From Tateyamaria omphalii (GTDB taxonomy: Bacteria; Pseudomonadota; Alphaproteobacteria; Rhodobacterales; Rhodobacteraceae): DNA of 64,000 nucleotides. Each line of letters starts with the position of its first letter. Within the stretch, counting starts at the first letter, position 1. The stretch is from NCBI RefSeq assembly GCF_014651375.1, contig NZ_BMWT01000001.1, positions 918,501-982,500 of the forward strand. The letters run 5' to 3'. Position numbers and translations under genes: made by a program. Positions 1 through 7,942 of this stretch are shown piece by piece. The notes under the pieces were generated by a model. The model did no database searches. It had not been told where the DNA came from and saw nothing but the letters and a program-made list of their open reading frames with translations.

Positions 1-447
1 CATCGGCAAATCAGCGCGAGCAAGACGCTGGGAAATATCTTCGCTCTTTTCTCTTCCGCGCGCCGCCAATCTGTTCGCCAAAACATCCGGCGCTGCAGTC
101 AGAGCAATGACAGTCATGCCCGGAAACCGCTTTTGTGCGCGGGACAATACCCCGCGTGACAGATTGGCCAACACATCCTTGCCGCACGCTAGCGTGGTGT
201 CGACTGACGCTGGGATGCCGTAATGCAACCCATGTGCAGTCCAAGAAAGTGCAAAGGCCCCTGCCTGTTCCATGGCCTGAAAGGCGGGTACGGTCTGTCC
301 ATCAAACTGCTCGCCCCCGGCACCAGTTGGGCGCGTGATTACGCGCCGAACCAGTTCAAGCCGTGGCTCGGCGGATGCCAACGCTTCCATCACGGTGTCT
401 TTGCCCACGCCGGACGGGCCGACAATGGCGATCAATCGACCTGTCAT
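1..447 (-). CDS. phnN: Ribose 1,5-bisphosphate phosphokinase PhnN (3' part off the window)
   Basis: The reading frame is open from the ATG at 447 to the window edge (149 codons), so the C-terminus is missing. The first residues carry a guanylate-kinase-like P-loop, GPSGVGKD, at about residues 10-17. PhnN phosphorylates ribose 1,5-bisphosphate to PRPP, the last step in salvaging the ribose released by the C-P lyase pathway. Its ATG overlaps the phnL stop by 4 bases (ATGA), so translation is probably coupled and phnN is the last visible gene of the phnG-phnN operon. Family assignment rests on the P-loop plus the operon position. Confidence 0.9.
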   Translation of the reverse strand, partial: MTGRLIAIVGPSGVGKDTVMEALASAEPRLELVRRVITRPTGAGGEQFDGQTVPAFQAMEQAGAFALSWTAHGLHYGIPASVDTTLACGKDVLANLSRGVLSRAQKRFPGMTVIALTAAPDVLANRLAARGREKSEDISQRLARADLPM

Positions 448-1127
448 GCGATGTATCCAGGGGTAAACGTGCTTACATCCACTTCGCGGTCGCATACCTG
501 CGCTCGCGCTGCTTCGTCATGAAAGATACCTACGATTGCTGCGCCGCGTGCCTTGGCCCTTTCAATTAGCTCAAGAACCACGGCGCGGTTGGTCGCGTCC
601 AAGCTCGCTGTCGGCTCGTCCAGCAACAGTGCTGGATAGTCATGTGCAAAACCACGCGCGATGTTCACACGCTGCTGTTCTCCTCCGGAAAAGGTGGTGG
701 GGCTCAGCGACCAGAGACGTTCCGGAATGTTGAGCATCGCAAGCAAGTCTTTTGCCCGCGCTTCGGCGCTCCCTGCCTCCATACCCACAGCGCGCAAGGG
801 TTCTGCCACCACCTCCAGTGTCGGTACACGCGGTACCACGCGCAGAAACTGGCTGACATATCCAAGTGTTTCGCGTCGTAGTGCCAGGATATCGCGCGGC
901 GGGGCCGAAGCGACGTCGACCTCTCCGACAATGATGCGCCCGGCTTGCGTGGTGTAGTTGCCATAAATCATGCGCATCAGCGTAGATTTGCCGGCACCAG
1001 AAGCACCGACCAAAGCGATACATTCGCCAGCGCTGACCGACAGGCACGCGCCGTCCATGACAGGGATGATTGCACTCCCTTGATTGTGCAGAACAAAGGA
1101 TTTGGCGACGTTTTCAACTGTGATCAT
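444..1127 (-). CDS. phnL: C-P lyase complex ABC-type ATPase PhnL
   Basis: A 227-residue ABC ATPase with Walker A GASGAGKST (residues 41-49), signature SGGEQQR (147-153) and Walker B ALLLDE (about 167-172). There is no partner permease in the operon, which fits PhnL: it acts with PhnG, PhnH and PhnI in coupling methylphosphonate to the adenine-bearing ribose of ATP to give ribose 1-methylphosphonate 5-triphosphate. It follows phnK after 36 bases and overlaps phnN by 4 bases. Length and order match known phn operons. Confidence 0.94.
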   Translation of the reverse strand: MITVENVAKSFVLHNQGSAIIPVMDGACLSVSAGECIALVGASGAGKSTLMRMIYGNYTTQAGRIIVGEVDVASAPPRDILALRRETLGYVSQFLRVVPRVPTLEVVAEPLRAVGMEAGSAEARAKDLLAMLNIPERLWSLSPTTFSGGEQQRVNIARGFAHDYPALLLDEPTASLDATNRAVVLELIERAKARGAAIVGIFHDEAARAQVCDREVDVSTFTPGYIA

Positions 1128-1163
1128 GTTCTATTTCCCAAATGAAGGGTTTGGCCCAGACAA

Positions 1164-1934
1164 TCAGACCTGCAACACACTCGACACCAGCAGCTGCGAG
1201 TACGCGTGTTGCGGATCATCAAGCACCTGATCGGTCAAACCTGTTTCGACGACGTGACCGTCCTTCATCACCATCAGCCGATCAGCCAGCAGGCGTACGA
1301 CGGCCAAGTCATGTGTGACGATAATCGCACTCAACCCCATTTCGCGTACCAACCCGCGCAACAGATCCAACAGTCGCGCCTGGACCGAGACGTCCAGCCC
1401 CCCGGTCGGTTCATCCATGAACACCAGCCGCGGGCCTGTTACCAAATTGCGCGCAATCTGTAGGCGTTGCTGCATGCCACCGGAAAACTGCTTGGGTCGG
1501 TCATCAATTCGATCAGCGGCGATTTCGACTCGACCCAGCCAGTCCATTGCTTGATCACGGATGCCTCCGTAGTGCCTTTCTCCGACAGCCATCAGGCGTT
1601 CGCCGACATTTCCACCGGCGCTGACATTCATGCGCAATCCATCGCGGGCGTGTTGGTGGACAAAGGCCCAATCGGTTCGACCCAGCATGCGCCTTTCAGG
1701 CTCACTCATTGTCACGACATCCCGCATTCCGTCTGTGCGGGTGTTAAAAAGAACCTGGCCAGCGTCAAGCGGTTGGTGCCCGGCCATGCAATTCAGCAAC
1801 GTCGACTTGCCGGACCCGCTCTCACCGACAATGCCCATCACCTCTCCGGGATAGAGGTCAAAGCTTACGTCTGCACACCCGATGCGTTGGCCGTAAAACT
1901 TGGACAGCCGCTCAACTTTCAACAGTGGAGTCAC
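1164..1934 (-). CDS. phnK: C-P lyase complex ABC-type ATPase PhnK
   Basis: A 256-residue ABC ATPase with Walker A GESGSGKST (37-45), signature SGGMQQR (151-157) and Walker B VFMDE (about 171-175), followed by the GGLDVSVQ D-loop region typical of the oligopeptide-transporter-like PhnK branch. PhnK docks on the PhnGHIJ core through PhnJ. It starts with GTG at 1934, and this GTG overlaps the TGA of the upstream NIPSNAP gene by 4 bases (GTGA), indicating translational coupling. In most described operons phnK directly follows phnJ; here one extra gene lies between them. Confidence 0.94.
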   Translation of the reverse strand: MTPLLKVERLSKFYGQRIGCADVSFDLYPGEVMGIVGESGSGKSTLLNCMAGHQPLDAGQVLFNTRTDGMRDVVTMSEPERRMLGRTDWAFVHQHARDGLRMNVSAGGNVGERLMAVGERHYGGIRDQAMDWLGRVEIAADRIDDRPKQFSGGMQQRLQIARNLVTGPRLVFMDEPTGGLDVSVQARLLDLLRGLVREMGLSAIIVTHDLAVVRLLADRLMVMKDGHVVETGLTDQVLDDPQHAYSQLLVSSVLQV

Positions 1935-2269
1935 GTGTTTTCTCCAATCGCAGCGCTGAATGCCGTTGGGGTCAAAACAATGTCTTCAATGCCGAGCACA
2001 AACGTGCCGTGTTGCGCAGATGTTTCTTTCTTGATTTGAGCCCATTCTTCGTCTGCCATGAAAGAAGCCCAGCGATCCGTCATTTCTGCTTCGCTGCCCC
2101 ATGCGAGCAAGTAGACAAACCGCAACCGTTCTTCAGTGTGTTCTGTCCACATTGCTTGAATGCGGAAGCCATGGGTTTCCATCAGGCGCTTCGCGTGGTC
2201 GCGGAAACGGTCAAGGAATGGTACTTCATTCTCTGGTGGGACGTCATAAATACGCAATTGATTGATCAT
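1931..2269 (-). CDS. NIPSNAP-family protein embedded between phnJ and phnK
   Basis: A 112-residue protein beginning MINQLRIYDVP, followed by a predicted short alpha/beta ferredoxin-like fold: a strand, then a long helix rich in Arg/Lys (FLDRFRDHAKRL), then VYLLAWGSEAEM and WASFMAD. This is the pattern of NIPSNAP (dimeric alpha-beta barrel) proteins, which have no settled biochemical role. The gene overlaps phnJ by 4 bases (ATGA) and phnK by 4 bases (GTGA), so it is made in step with the C-P lyase core. Inference: an accessory factor of the complex or of an intermediate. No catalytic residues could be assigned. Confidence 0.8.
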   Translation of the reverse strand: MINQLRIYDVPPENEVPFLDRFRDHAKRLMETHGFRIQAMWTEHTEERLRFVYLLAWGSEAEMTDRWASFMADEEWAQIKKETSAQHGTFVLGIEDIVLTPTAFSAAIGENT

Positions 2270-3135
2270 ACCGCTTCCTCCTGAAAGGGCGCTCCTGAAG
2301 TGCCCGTATGACCCTTGGCCCGACGGGCGCTACAGAAGTCGGTGTCCGAACACATAAACATGCGCCCTCCTGCGTCATCGACGATCAGCTCGTCCAAGTA
2401 GCTGTCGGTCGATCCACACAAACCGCATGAGTGGTTGGCCTTGGTCGCCTCGAAGGGGTAGTCCTCGAAGTCGAGACTGACCACCTGTGTGTATGGGGGC
2501 AGGGCATAAATACGCTGTTCTCGTCCGGCACCAAACAGCTGGATTGCGGGCATGCTCAGCTTGGGATTGTCGAATTTCGGAATGGGGGATGGATCCATCA
2601 CATAGCGATCTTCGACTTTGACCGGGTAGGCATAGGCAGTCGCAATTGCCCCATGGGCGCTGATGTCTTCGTATAGCTTCACATGCATCAGACCGTAGTC
2701 TTCCAGCGCGTGCATCTTGCGGGTTTCGACTTCGGACGGTTCCAGAAAACGTAAGGGCTCAGGGATGGGCACCTGGTACACAAGGATCTGATCCTCGGTC
2801 AGCGCCTGCTCGGGGATACGGTGACGGGTTTGGATAACCGTCGCCTCAGTTGTGGTTTCCGTGGTGCTCACGCCCGCTGTACGCTCAAAGAACCGCCGTA
2901 TAGAGACCGCATTTGTGGTGTCATCAGCGCCCTGATCAATGACCTTGAACACATCTTGCGGCGTCATGATTGCAGCGGACACCTGCACCCCGCCAGTGCC
3001 CCAGCCGTAGGGCATTGGCATCTCCCGGCTTGCAAAGGGCACTTGATATCCAGGAATAGCGAGACCCTTCAGGATCGCACGGCGGATCATGCGTTTGGTT
3101 TGTTCGTCAAGATATGCGAAATTGTAGTCGCTCAT
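2266..3135 (-). CDS. phnJ: Carbon-phosphorus lyase core protein PhnJ (radical SAM)
   Basis: This 289-residue protein carries four cysteines at 237, 240, 262 and 268, in CGLCG and CSDTDFC. Their spacing (C-X2-C-X21-C-X5-C) is the one I recall for E. coli PhnJ, where three bind the 4Fe-4S cluster and the fourth is the thiyl radical site. PhnJ cleaves the C-P bond of 5-phosphoribosyl 1-phosphonate, releasing a hydrocarbon such as methane. Its ATG overlaps the phnI stop (positions 3132-3135), and its stop overlaps the NIPSNAP start. No key residue appears to be missing. Confidence 0.96.
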   Translation of the reverse strand: MSDYNFAYLDEQTKRMIRRAILKGLAIPGYQVPFASREMPMPYGWGTGGVQVSAAIMTPQDVFKVIDQGADDTTNAVSIRRFFERTAGVSTTETTTEATVIQTRHRIPEQALTEDQILVYQVPIPEPLRFLEPSEVETRKMHALEDYGLMHVKLYEDISAHGAIATAYAYPVKVEDRYVMDPSPIPKFDNPKLSMPAIQLFGAGREQRIYALPPYTQVVSLDFEDYPFEATKANHSCGLCGSTDSYLDELIVDDAGGRMFMCSDTDFCSARRAKGHTGTSGAPFQEEAV

Positions 3136-4223
3136 TCTGCAGCCTCCTGCTGGCGGTGGCAGCTTGTCGCCTCACGTCTCAGCTTGCGGATAAGCTCCAG
3201 TTCAGACTGAAAATCGACGTAATGGGGCAGCTTGATATGTTCGAGGAAGCCGGTCGCCTGAATGTTGTCCGCGTGATAGAGCACAAACTCTTCGTTTTGT
3301 GCTGGTGCGCCGACATTGTCCTCGCCCAATTCCTCCCATCGCAGTGCCCGGTCAACCAACGCCATTGAAATCGCCTTGCGCTCGGACATGCCAAACACCA
3401 GGCCATAGCCACGGGTAAACTGAGGTGGCTCTGTCTTTGACCCCTGAAACTGGTTCACCGTTTCGCATTCCGTCAGCTCAACTTCGCCAATCTCGATCGA
3501 AAACCCGAGCTCGGGAATGTCCATCTCGACCGGGCAGGAGCCGATGCGCAACTCGGCAACAAATGCGTGGTTTCGGGCGTATCCCCGCTGGGTGGAATAG
3601 GCCATTCCAAGAATGAACCCTTCGTCCGCCCGGGTCAGTGATTGCAAACGCAGAGGGCGGTTTGTCGGCAATTCGAGAGGCTCTCTTGTCAGATCAGGCG
3701 GGCACTCTGCGCCCCCCGGTTCCGGTTGGATCAATCCCTCACGATCCAGAAATGACATGATGTGCGGCTTCGTGTTTGCATCGCCTTCACTTTGAGGCGT
3801 GTGTGTCGCTTCGCCCTCAGCGGCCAATTTGAAATCCAGCAGCCGGTGCGTGTAGTCGAATGTCGGACCAAGCACTTGTCCACCTGGCGCATCCTTGAAC
3901 GTTGCAGACACCCGACGGTCACAGGCCATGTCTTCGGTATTCAGTGGTTCTGATCCTCCAAACCTGGGCAGCGTTGTGCGATACGCGCGGATCAGGAAGA
4001 TTGCTTCGATCATGTCTCCGCGTGCTTGTTTGATGGCAAGTGCGGCAAGGTCGGGGTCGTAGAGGGACCCTTCGGCTATGACACGGTTCACGGCGAGTTT
4101 CAGTTGCCCCTTGATCTGCTCGATCGACAACTCCGCGACATCCAATGGCCCGCGTCGTTCTTCAGCCAACCAGCTATGGGCAGCGTCGATGGCCTTTTCG
4201 CCCCCTTTGACGGCAACATACAT
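3132..4223 (-). CDS. phnI: C-P lyase core subunit PhnI
   Basis: The frame extends upstream to 4295, but the start chosen is the ATG at 4223. It gives the characteristic PhnI N-terminus MYVAVKGGEKAIDAAH, a 363-residue product, and a one-base gap after the phnH stop. PhnI is the nucleosidase of the C-P lyase complex: with PhnGHL it displaces adenine from ATP by methylphosphonate. The conserved stretch SLYDPDLAALAIKQARGD, early in the protein, is typical. It overlaps phnJ by 4 bases. Confidence 0.95.
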   Translation of the reverse strand: MYVAVKGGEKAIDAAHSWLAEERRGPLDVAELSIEQIKGQLKLAVNRVIAEGSLYDPDLAALAIKQARGDMIEAIFLIRAYRTTLPRFGGSEPLNTEDMACDRRVSATFKDAPGGQVLGPTFDYTHRLLDFKLAAEGEATHTPQSEGDANTKPHIMSFLDREGLIQPEPGGAECPPDLTREPLELPTNRPLRLQSLTRADEGFILGMAYSTQRGYARNHAFVAELRIGSCPVEMDIPELGFSIEIGEVELTECETVNQFQGSKTEPPQFTRGYGLVFGMSERKAISMALVDRALRWEELGEDNVGAPAQNEEFVLYHADNIQATGFLEHIKLPHYVDFQSELELIRKLRREATSCHRQQEAAE

Positions 4224-4224
4224 G

Positions 4225-4785
4225 TCAGGACACCTTTGTGGTTCGGGGCAGGGCGGCGATTTGGCCGCTGCATGTGAACATGAAATCAAGTCCAAGAGGG
4301 AACAGTGCAGCGTTGTTTTGGAGCGCCGCCAGATCGGGCAGATTGAGCTGCGCGGTATCTTTGATACCAGGCCCCACTAGCGTGTGCCCCGTAGCTTCGA
4401 GGGCTGGCATTTCGACAATGACGGTTGCTGACCTGTCGGGATATTCCGGGGAACCGGTCGCCAAAACGGTCAGATTCAAGTCTTCCCAACAACCCAGAAC
4501 AAACTGAGCCATTTCGGCTTCAACCAATGGCGCGCCTGTCTGGAACGTGATCCAATCGCGGACGACTTGCGTGTCGGTGCGTCCCGCCAGATGCACCCCG
4601 GTATCGTGATCGCAAAGAGTGACCAGAACCGACCCCGCCGCGACGGAAAGTGGCGCGGGTGGTGTTGCGCCAGTTATGTCGCATATCGATCCCGGGCAGG
4701 ACATGGCACGCATGATCCCACGAAAAGCGCGCGCGCTCTCTTGGGATGGGTCGGCGAAACCTCCTGCCAGACTCGAAGCTTCCAT
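4225..4785 (-). CDS. phnH: C-P lyase accessory subunit PhnH
   Basis: A 186-residue protein with the PhnH pattern: an N-terminal AFRGIMRAMSCPG motif (about residues 20-32), then a compact alpha/beta domain with LCDHDTGVHL and FQTGAPLV. PhnH is a PLP-transferase-like fold protein without the PLP lysine and is a structural member of the core with PhnG, PhnI and PhnJ. The ATG shares one base with the phnG stop (TGATG), and the stop lies one base before phnI. Confidence 0.93.
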   Translation of the reverse strand: MEASSLAGGFADPSQESARAFRGIMRAMSCPGSICDITGATPPAPLSVAAGSVLVTLCDHDTGVHLAGRTDTQVVRDWITFQTGAPLVEAEMAQFVLGCWEDLNLTVLATGSPEYPDRSATVIVEMPALEATGHTLVGPGIKDTAQLNLPDLAALQNNAALFPLGLDFMFTCSGQIAALPRTTKVS

Positions 4786-5240
4786 CAGTCTTCACCCCGC
4801 ACCATTGTAAAGAAATCCACCTTTGTCGCCGCGGCCTTTGCGGCTCGCGTGGCGCGGCGTCGCTCGGCTGCTTTCAGCAACGGTGTGATGATCTGAGCTT
4901 CTACGGCCTTGGCTTCTGAGGTTTGCATAAGGGCGTCTGTCAGCGCAGCTTGTTTCGCATGGTTCTTGTCGCGCCCCTGGACATGGCCATGACCGACTTC
5001 TCCGGTGGCGAGACGAACGGAGCACCGCGTTATGGTCATTTCACCCAGATTGAACGGGGCTCCAACAGCACCCGCACGGCCACGGACCATGACGGCGCCA
5101 ATCTCGGGGGCGCGCAGCACATCGTGTGCCGGATCAAGGCCAGCTTTGATCCAAAGGTCTGCGAGATGAGCAGCAGGTGCTTTGGCAAGCACTGATAGCC
5201 ATGCCTTTCGCGCTGCATTGGGGGCGTTCGATCCGTCCAT
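4785..5240 (-). CDS. phnG: C-P lyase core subunit PhnG
   Basis: This is the first gene of the C-P lyase operon, with a 151-residue product. PhnG features are the N-terminal RKAWLSVLAKAPA helix and GEMTITRCSVRL followed by GHGHVQGRDKNHA in the middle. PhnG forms the PhnG2H2I2J2 core. Its promoter region (5241-5342) is shared with divergent phnF and contains a Pho-box-like sequence and two copies of a GntR-type half-operator. Confidence 0.93.
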   Translation of the reverse strand: MDGSNAPNAARKAWLSVLAKAPAAHLADLWIKAGLDPAHDVLRAPEIGAVMVRGRAGAVGAPFNLGEMTITRCSVRLATGEVGHGHVQGRDKNHAKQAALTDALMQTSEAKAVEAQIITPLLKAAERRRATRAAKAAATKVDFFTMVRGED

Positions 5241-5278
5241 CTATACACCTTGTGAAGTTGTCGAGAGATCTATACAAC
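5239..5278. promoter_or_regulatory. Candidate GntR (PhnF) operator pair
   Basis: ATCTATACA occurs twice, at 5239-5247 and 5268-5276, 29 bases apart. On the minus strand each copy reads GTATAGAT, one base from the GTMTAKAC core known for HutC-type GntR regulators, the subfamily PhnF belongs to. The second copy also lies in an inverted repeat, GTTGT-N12-ACAAC (5257-5278). The first copy overlaps the phnG start codon region, so binding would block the C-P lyase operon. Function is inferred from sequence and position. Confidence 0.45.
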
Positions 5279-5324
5279 TAGACAAATAATAGGTGAGTCG
5301 CTCCGGTGCGTCCACTGGCTTGTT

Positions 5325-5342
5325 GTGAAAGTTTCGTGACAC
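5325..5342 (-). promoter_or_regulatory. Candidate Pho box for the phnG operon
   Basis: The minus strand reads GTGTCAC-GAAA-CTTTCAC, two 7-base half sites with a 4-base spacer. That is the layout of the PhoB box (CTGTCAT-N4-CTGTCAT type). It points toward phnG, whose start is 85 bases downstream, and it ends against the phnF start codon at 5343. A near-identical first half plus spacer occurs upstream of phnC, which supports the call. Confidence 0.5.
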
Positions 5343-6056
5343 ATGGCGCGCACACCAATCTGGAAGTCTATTTCCGATACGCTTTCTGGCGAGATTGCCG
5401 ACGGTCTGTACAGCCCGGGCGACAAGCTTCCGACAGAGGCACAGCTTTCAGCCAGGTTCGGTGTCAACAGGCATACAGTCCGCCATGCTTTGTCTGCTTT
5501 AGTCGAGGTGGGCACCGTCCACACGCGGCGGGGCGCGGGCGCCTTCGTTGCGCAGCGGCCAACAGATTACCCGATCGGTCGACGTGTGCGGTTCCATCAG
5601 AACCTCAGGGCTGCTGGCCGTACACCAGCCAAGAAAGTCTTGTCTGTCATTTCCCGTATTGCCAGCCCCAGAGAACGCGAGGCTTTGCACCTTGACGAGG
5701 GTGCTTACGTACATGTCTACGATGGTCTGAGCTTTGCCGATGCCCAACCAGTCGCGCTGTTCTGCTCAACCTTCCCGGCGAACCGGTTTCCCGGCTTGCC
5801 CAAAGCATTGGAAGCCTCGGGTTCGGTCACTGAGGCACTGAAGGCCGCCGATGTTTCGGACTATACGCGTTCCTGGACGCGTTTGACGGCAACGGCTGCG
5901 ACACCAACGCAAGCTCTGCATCTACGCCTTTCCGAAGGGGCACCAGTTTTGCGTAGTGTGGGGGTGAACGTCGATCTGTCCGGCCGCCCAATTGAATTGG
6001 GACAGACATGGTTCGCTGGTGATCGCGTTACGCTGACTTTGTCCGACACGCCATGA
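5343..6056 (+). CDS. phnF: GntR/UTRA transcriptional regulator PhnF
   Basis: This 237-residue regulator has an N-terminal winged helix (about 5-70, with GDKLPTEAQLSARFGVNRHTVRHAL) and a UTRA ligand domain (about 85-230). The layout matches HutC-type PhnF repressors. It is divergent from phnG and is followed by phnM on the same strand. It probably represses one or both flanking units in response to a phosphonate-related ligand; the ligand cannot be read from sequence. The ATG is immediately preceded by the Pho-box-like element, leaving little room for a Shine-Dalgarno, so translation may be weak. Confidence 0.92.
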   Translation: MARTPIWKSISDTLSGEIADGLYSPGDKLPTEAQLSARFGVNRHTVRHALSALVEVGTVHTRRGAGAFVAQRPTDYPIGRRVRFHQNLRAAGRTPAKKVLSVISRIASPREREALHLDEGAYVHVYDGLSFADAQPVALFCSTFPANRFPGLPKALEASGSVTEALKAADVSDYTRSWTRLTATAATPTQALHLRLSEGAPVLRSVGVNVDLSGRPIELGQTWFAGDRVTLTLSDTP

Positions 6057-6066
6057 AAGCTCCTTG

Positions 6067-6084
6067 ATGTCACGGCGCTGACAT
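6067..6084. promoter_or_regulatory. Inverted repeat upstream of phnM
   Basis: ATGTCA-N6-TGACAT is a perfect 6-base inverted repeat centred about 60 bases upstream of the phnM start and just after phnF. It could be an operator, or chance. It does not resemble the GTATAGAT copies in front of phnG. Confidence 0.25.
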
Positions 6085-6138
6085 ATCCACAGGCTATTCT
6101 AGCAAGACGAGTATCAGAACAAGTGTTTGGGCAGATTG

Positions 6139-7320
6139 ATGCAGCAGTCCTATCCTTCCATACGCATTGTCGGTGCGCAGGTTTTGCTTGGTGACACCTT
6201 GGTTGACGCACCCATAAGTATTGCGGGTGGAATGCTGGTCGAGTCCGCGCATCGCGATCTGAGCCTTGAGGGCTACCTGATCATGCCGGGCATTATCGAT
6301 TTGCACGGCGATGCATTCGAACATCACATGGCGCCCCGCCCCTCTGCGCCTTTTCCCTTGCAAACCGGGTTGGTTGGAACAGACCGGGAAGCCGCTGCAA
6401 ATGGTGTGACGACAGCCTGGATGGCCCAAAGCTGGAGTTGGGAAGGAGGACATCGCAGCCCGGAATATGCAGAAGCGTTCCTGGCAGCCCATGCAGCGTA
6501 TCGTTCGCAGATGCAGACGGACCTTCGGGTGCAGATCCGGTGCGAAACACACACGATAGACTATCAGGATCAGTTATTGGCTGCGATCCGCGAATATGGG
6601 ATCGACTATGTCATATTCAACAACCATCTCGACGAGGCTGTGGAAATGGCGACGGCTGTACCAGATGCAATTGCAATTTGGGCTGCTAAATCCGGGCGGA
6701 CTCCAGAAGAGCATATGGCTCTGGTCAGAGCAACCAAGGAACGGGACGGGGATGTCCCGCGTTACCTTTGCAATCTCGCATCAGCATTCGACCGCCTTGG
6801 TGTGATCTACGGAAGCCACGATGACAACGACGCGGCTACGCGGGAACGCTACTCGATGATTGGGGCCAAGGTTTGTGAGTTCCCGACTTCAATGAGAGCA
6901 GCAGTTGTCGCCCGGACATGGGGCGACCCGATACTTATGGGTGCTCCCAATGTCGTGCGCGGGGGCAGCCAGTCAAACAACATCGCTGCTGCGACTTTGA
7001 TCCAAGAAAACGCCTGTGACGCGCTGGTTTCAGACTACTATTATCCTGCGTTGGCACAGGCGGCTTTCGCGTTGTTTGACCAAGGTTTGCGCAGCTTGCC
7101 TGCAGCATGGGATATGATTTCCTCCCGTCCGGCGCAGATTATGGGGTTGGACGATCGCGGCACCCTAGATATCGGAAAACGCGCTGATCTGACCATTGTA
7201 AATGCTGACACACGCCGTATCGAGGCGACCATGGTTGGCGGGCGATGGACACATCTTTGTAGTGACGTGGCCAACCGAGTAACGGCACTGCCTGTACCGC
7301 TGTCCGTTGCGGCGGAATAG
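6139..7320 (+). CDS. phnM: Alpha-D-ribose 1-methylphosphonate 5-triphosphate diphosphatase PhnM
   Basis: An amidohydrolase-superfamily protein of 393 residues. The metal-site motif GIIDLHGDAFEHH lies near the N-terminus, GSHDDND in the middle and GKRADLTIV near the end, all typical of PhnM. PhnM removes pyrophosphate from ribose 1-methylphosphonate 5-triphosphate, giving the PhnJ substrate. The ATG at 6139 was chosen over an in-frame TTG at 6127. It is co-directional with phnF, and its 3' end is one base from the converging hexapeptide gene. Confidence 0.93.
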   Translation: MQQSYPSIRIVGAQVLLGDTLVDAPISIAGGMLVESAHRDLSLEGYLIMPGIIDLHGDAFEHHMAPRPSAPFPLQTGLVGTDREAAANGVTTAWMAQSWSWEGGHRSPEYAEAFLAAHAAYRSQMQTDLRVQIRCETHTIDYQDQLLAAIREYGIDYVIFNNHLDEAVEMATAVPDAIAIWAAKSGRTPEEHMALVRATKERDGDVPRYLCNLASAFDRLGVIYGSHDDNDAATRERYSMIGAKVCEFPTSMRAAVVARTWGDPILMGAPNVVRGGSQSNNIAAATLIQENACDALVSDYYYPALAQAAFALFDQGLRSLPAAWDMISSRPAQIMGLDDRGTLDIGKRADLTIVNADTRRIEATMVGGRWTHLCSDVANRVTALPVPLSVAAE

Positions 7321-7321
7321 T

Positions 7322-7942
7322 TCAGCAGCTTTCGAATTTTTCGAGAAACGCCTCGGCACTCAGGCGGCGAAAGTCGTCAAGGCGCGCGCGCAAAGTTGCG
7401 TGGTCCCAATCCCACCAAGCAAGCGATATCATGCGAGCGCCTACACCGGGCGCATACCGGTCGCGAAGTTTGGTGGCGGTGACGCCGCCGACAATTGTGT
7501 ACGGGGCTACGTCCTTGGTCACGATGGCGCCAGAGGCAATGACAGCACCGTGCCCGACAATCACCTCGGGTTTGATCTGCGCGTTGTGGCCAATCCACGT
7601 GTCATGGCCAATAAAAGCGCGTCTTGAGGCGCGATGGTCGAACCAATCTGAGTCATCTTCCACGTCCTCCCAATAACTGGCAGAGCGATACATGAAGTGA
7701 TGCAACGACGCGCGATCCAGTGGGTGGTCAGTTGCACCGATGCGAACAAAGCTGGCGATATTTGCGAATTTGCCAACGGTCACATTGGCCAGATCACAAT
7801 AGCGGTCGCAATAGCTGTAGTCGCCCAGGTTGACCTGAGCGAGACGGCTGCCTTTGCCAATCTCAGTGTAGCGCCCTAGCGTCGTGTTCACCATGTCCAC
7901 TTCATCATGCAAAAGCGCAGTTTTGCTTAGTCTGGGCATCAT
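7322..7942 (-). CDS. Hexapeptide-repeat acyltransferase of the phosphonate cluster
   Basis: A 206-residue left-handed beta-helix protein with hexapeptide periodicity, for example LGRYTEIGKGSRLAQVNLGDY, GHDTWIGHNAQIKPEVIVGHG and VIASGAIVTKDV. It resembles the transferase-hexapeptide family linked to phosphonate gene clusters (TIGR03308-like) and the xenobiotic acetyltransferases. It is the last gene of the phnCDE unit, overlapping phnE2 by 4 bases. A role in acylating an aminophosphonate, as PhnO does in E. coli although unrelated in fold, is inference. Confidence 0.82.
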   Translation of the reverse strand: MMPRLSKTALLHDEVDMVNTTLGRYTEIGKGSRLAQVNLGDYSYCDRYCDLANVTVGKFANIASFVRIGATDHPLDRASLHHFMYRSASYWEDVEDDSDWFDHRASRRAFIGHDTWIGHNAQIKPEVIVGHGAVIASGAIVTKDVAPYTIVGGVTATKLRDRYAPGVGARMISLAWWDWDHATLRARLDDFRRLSAEAFLEKFESC

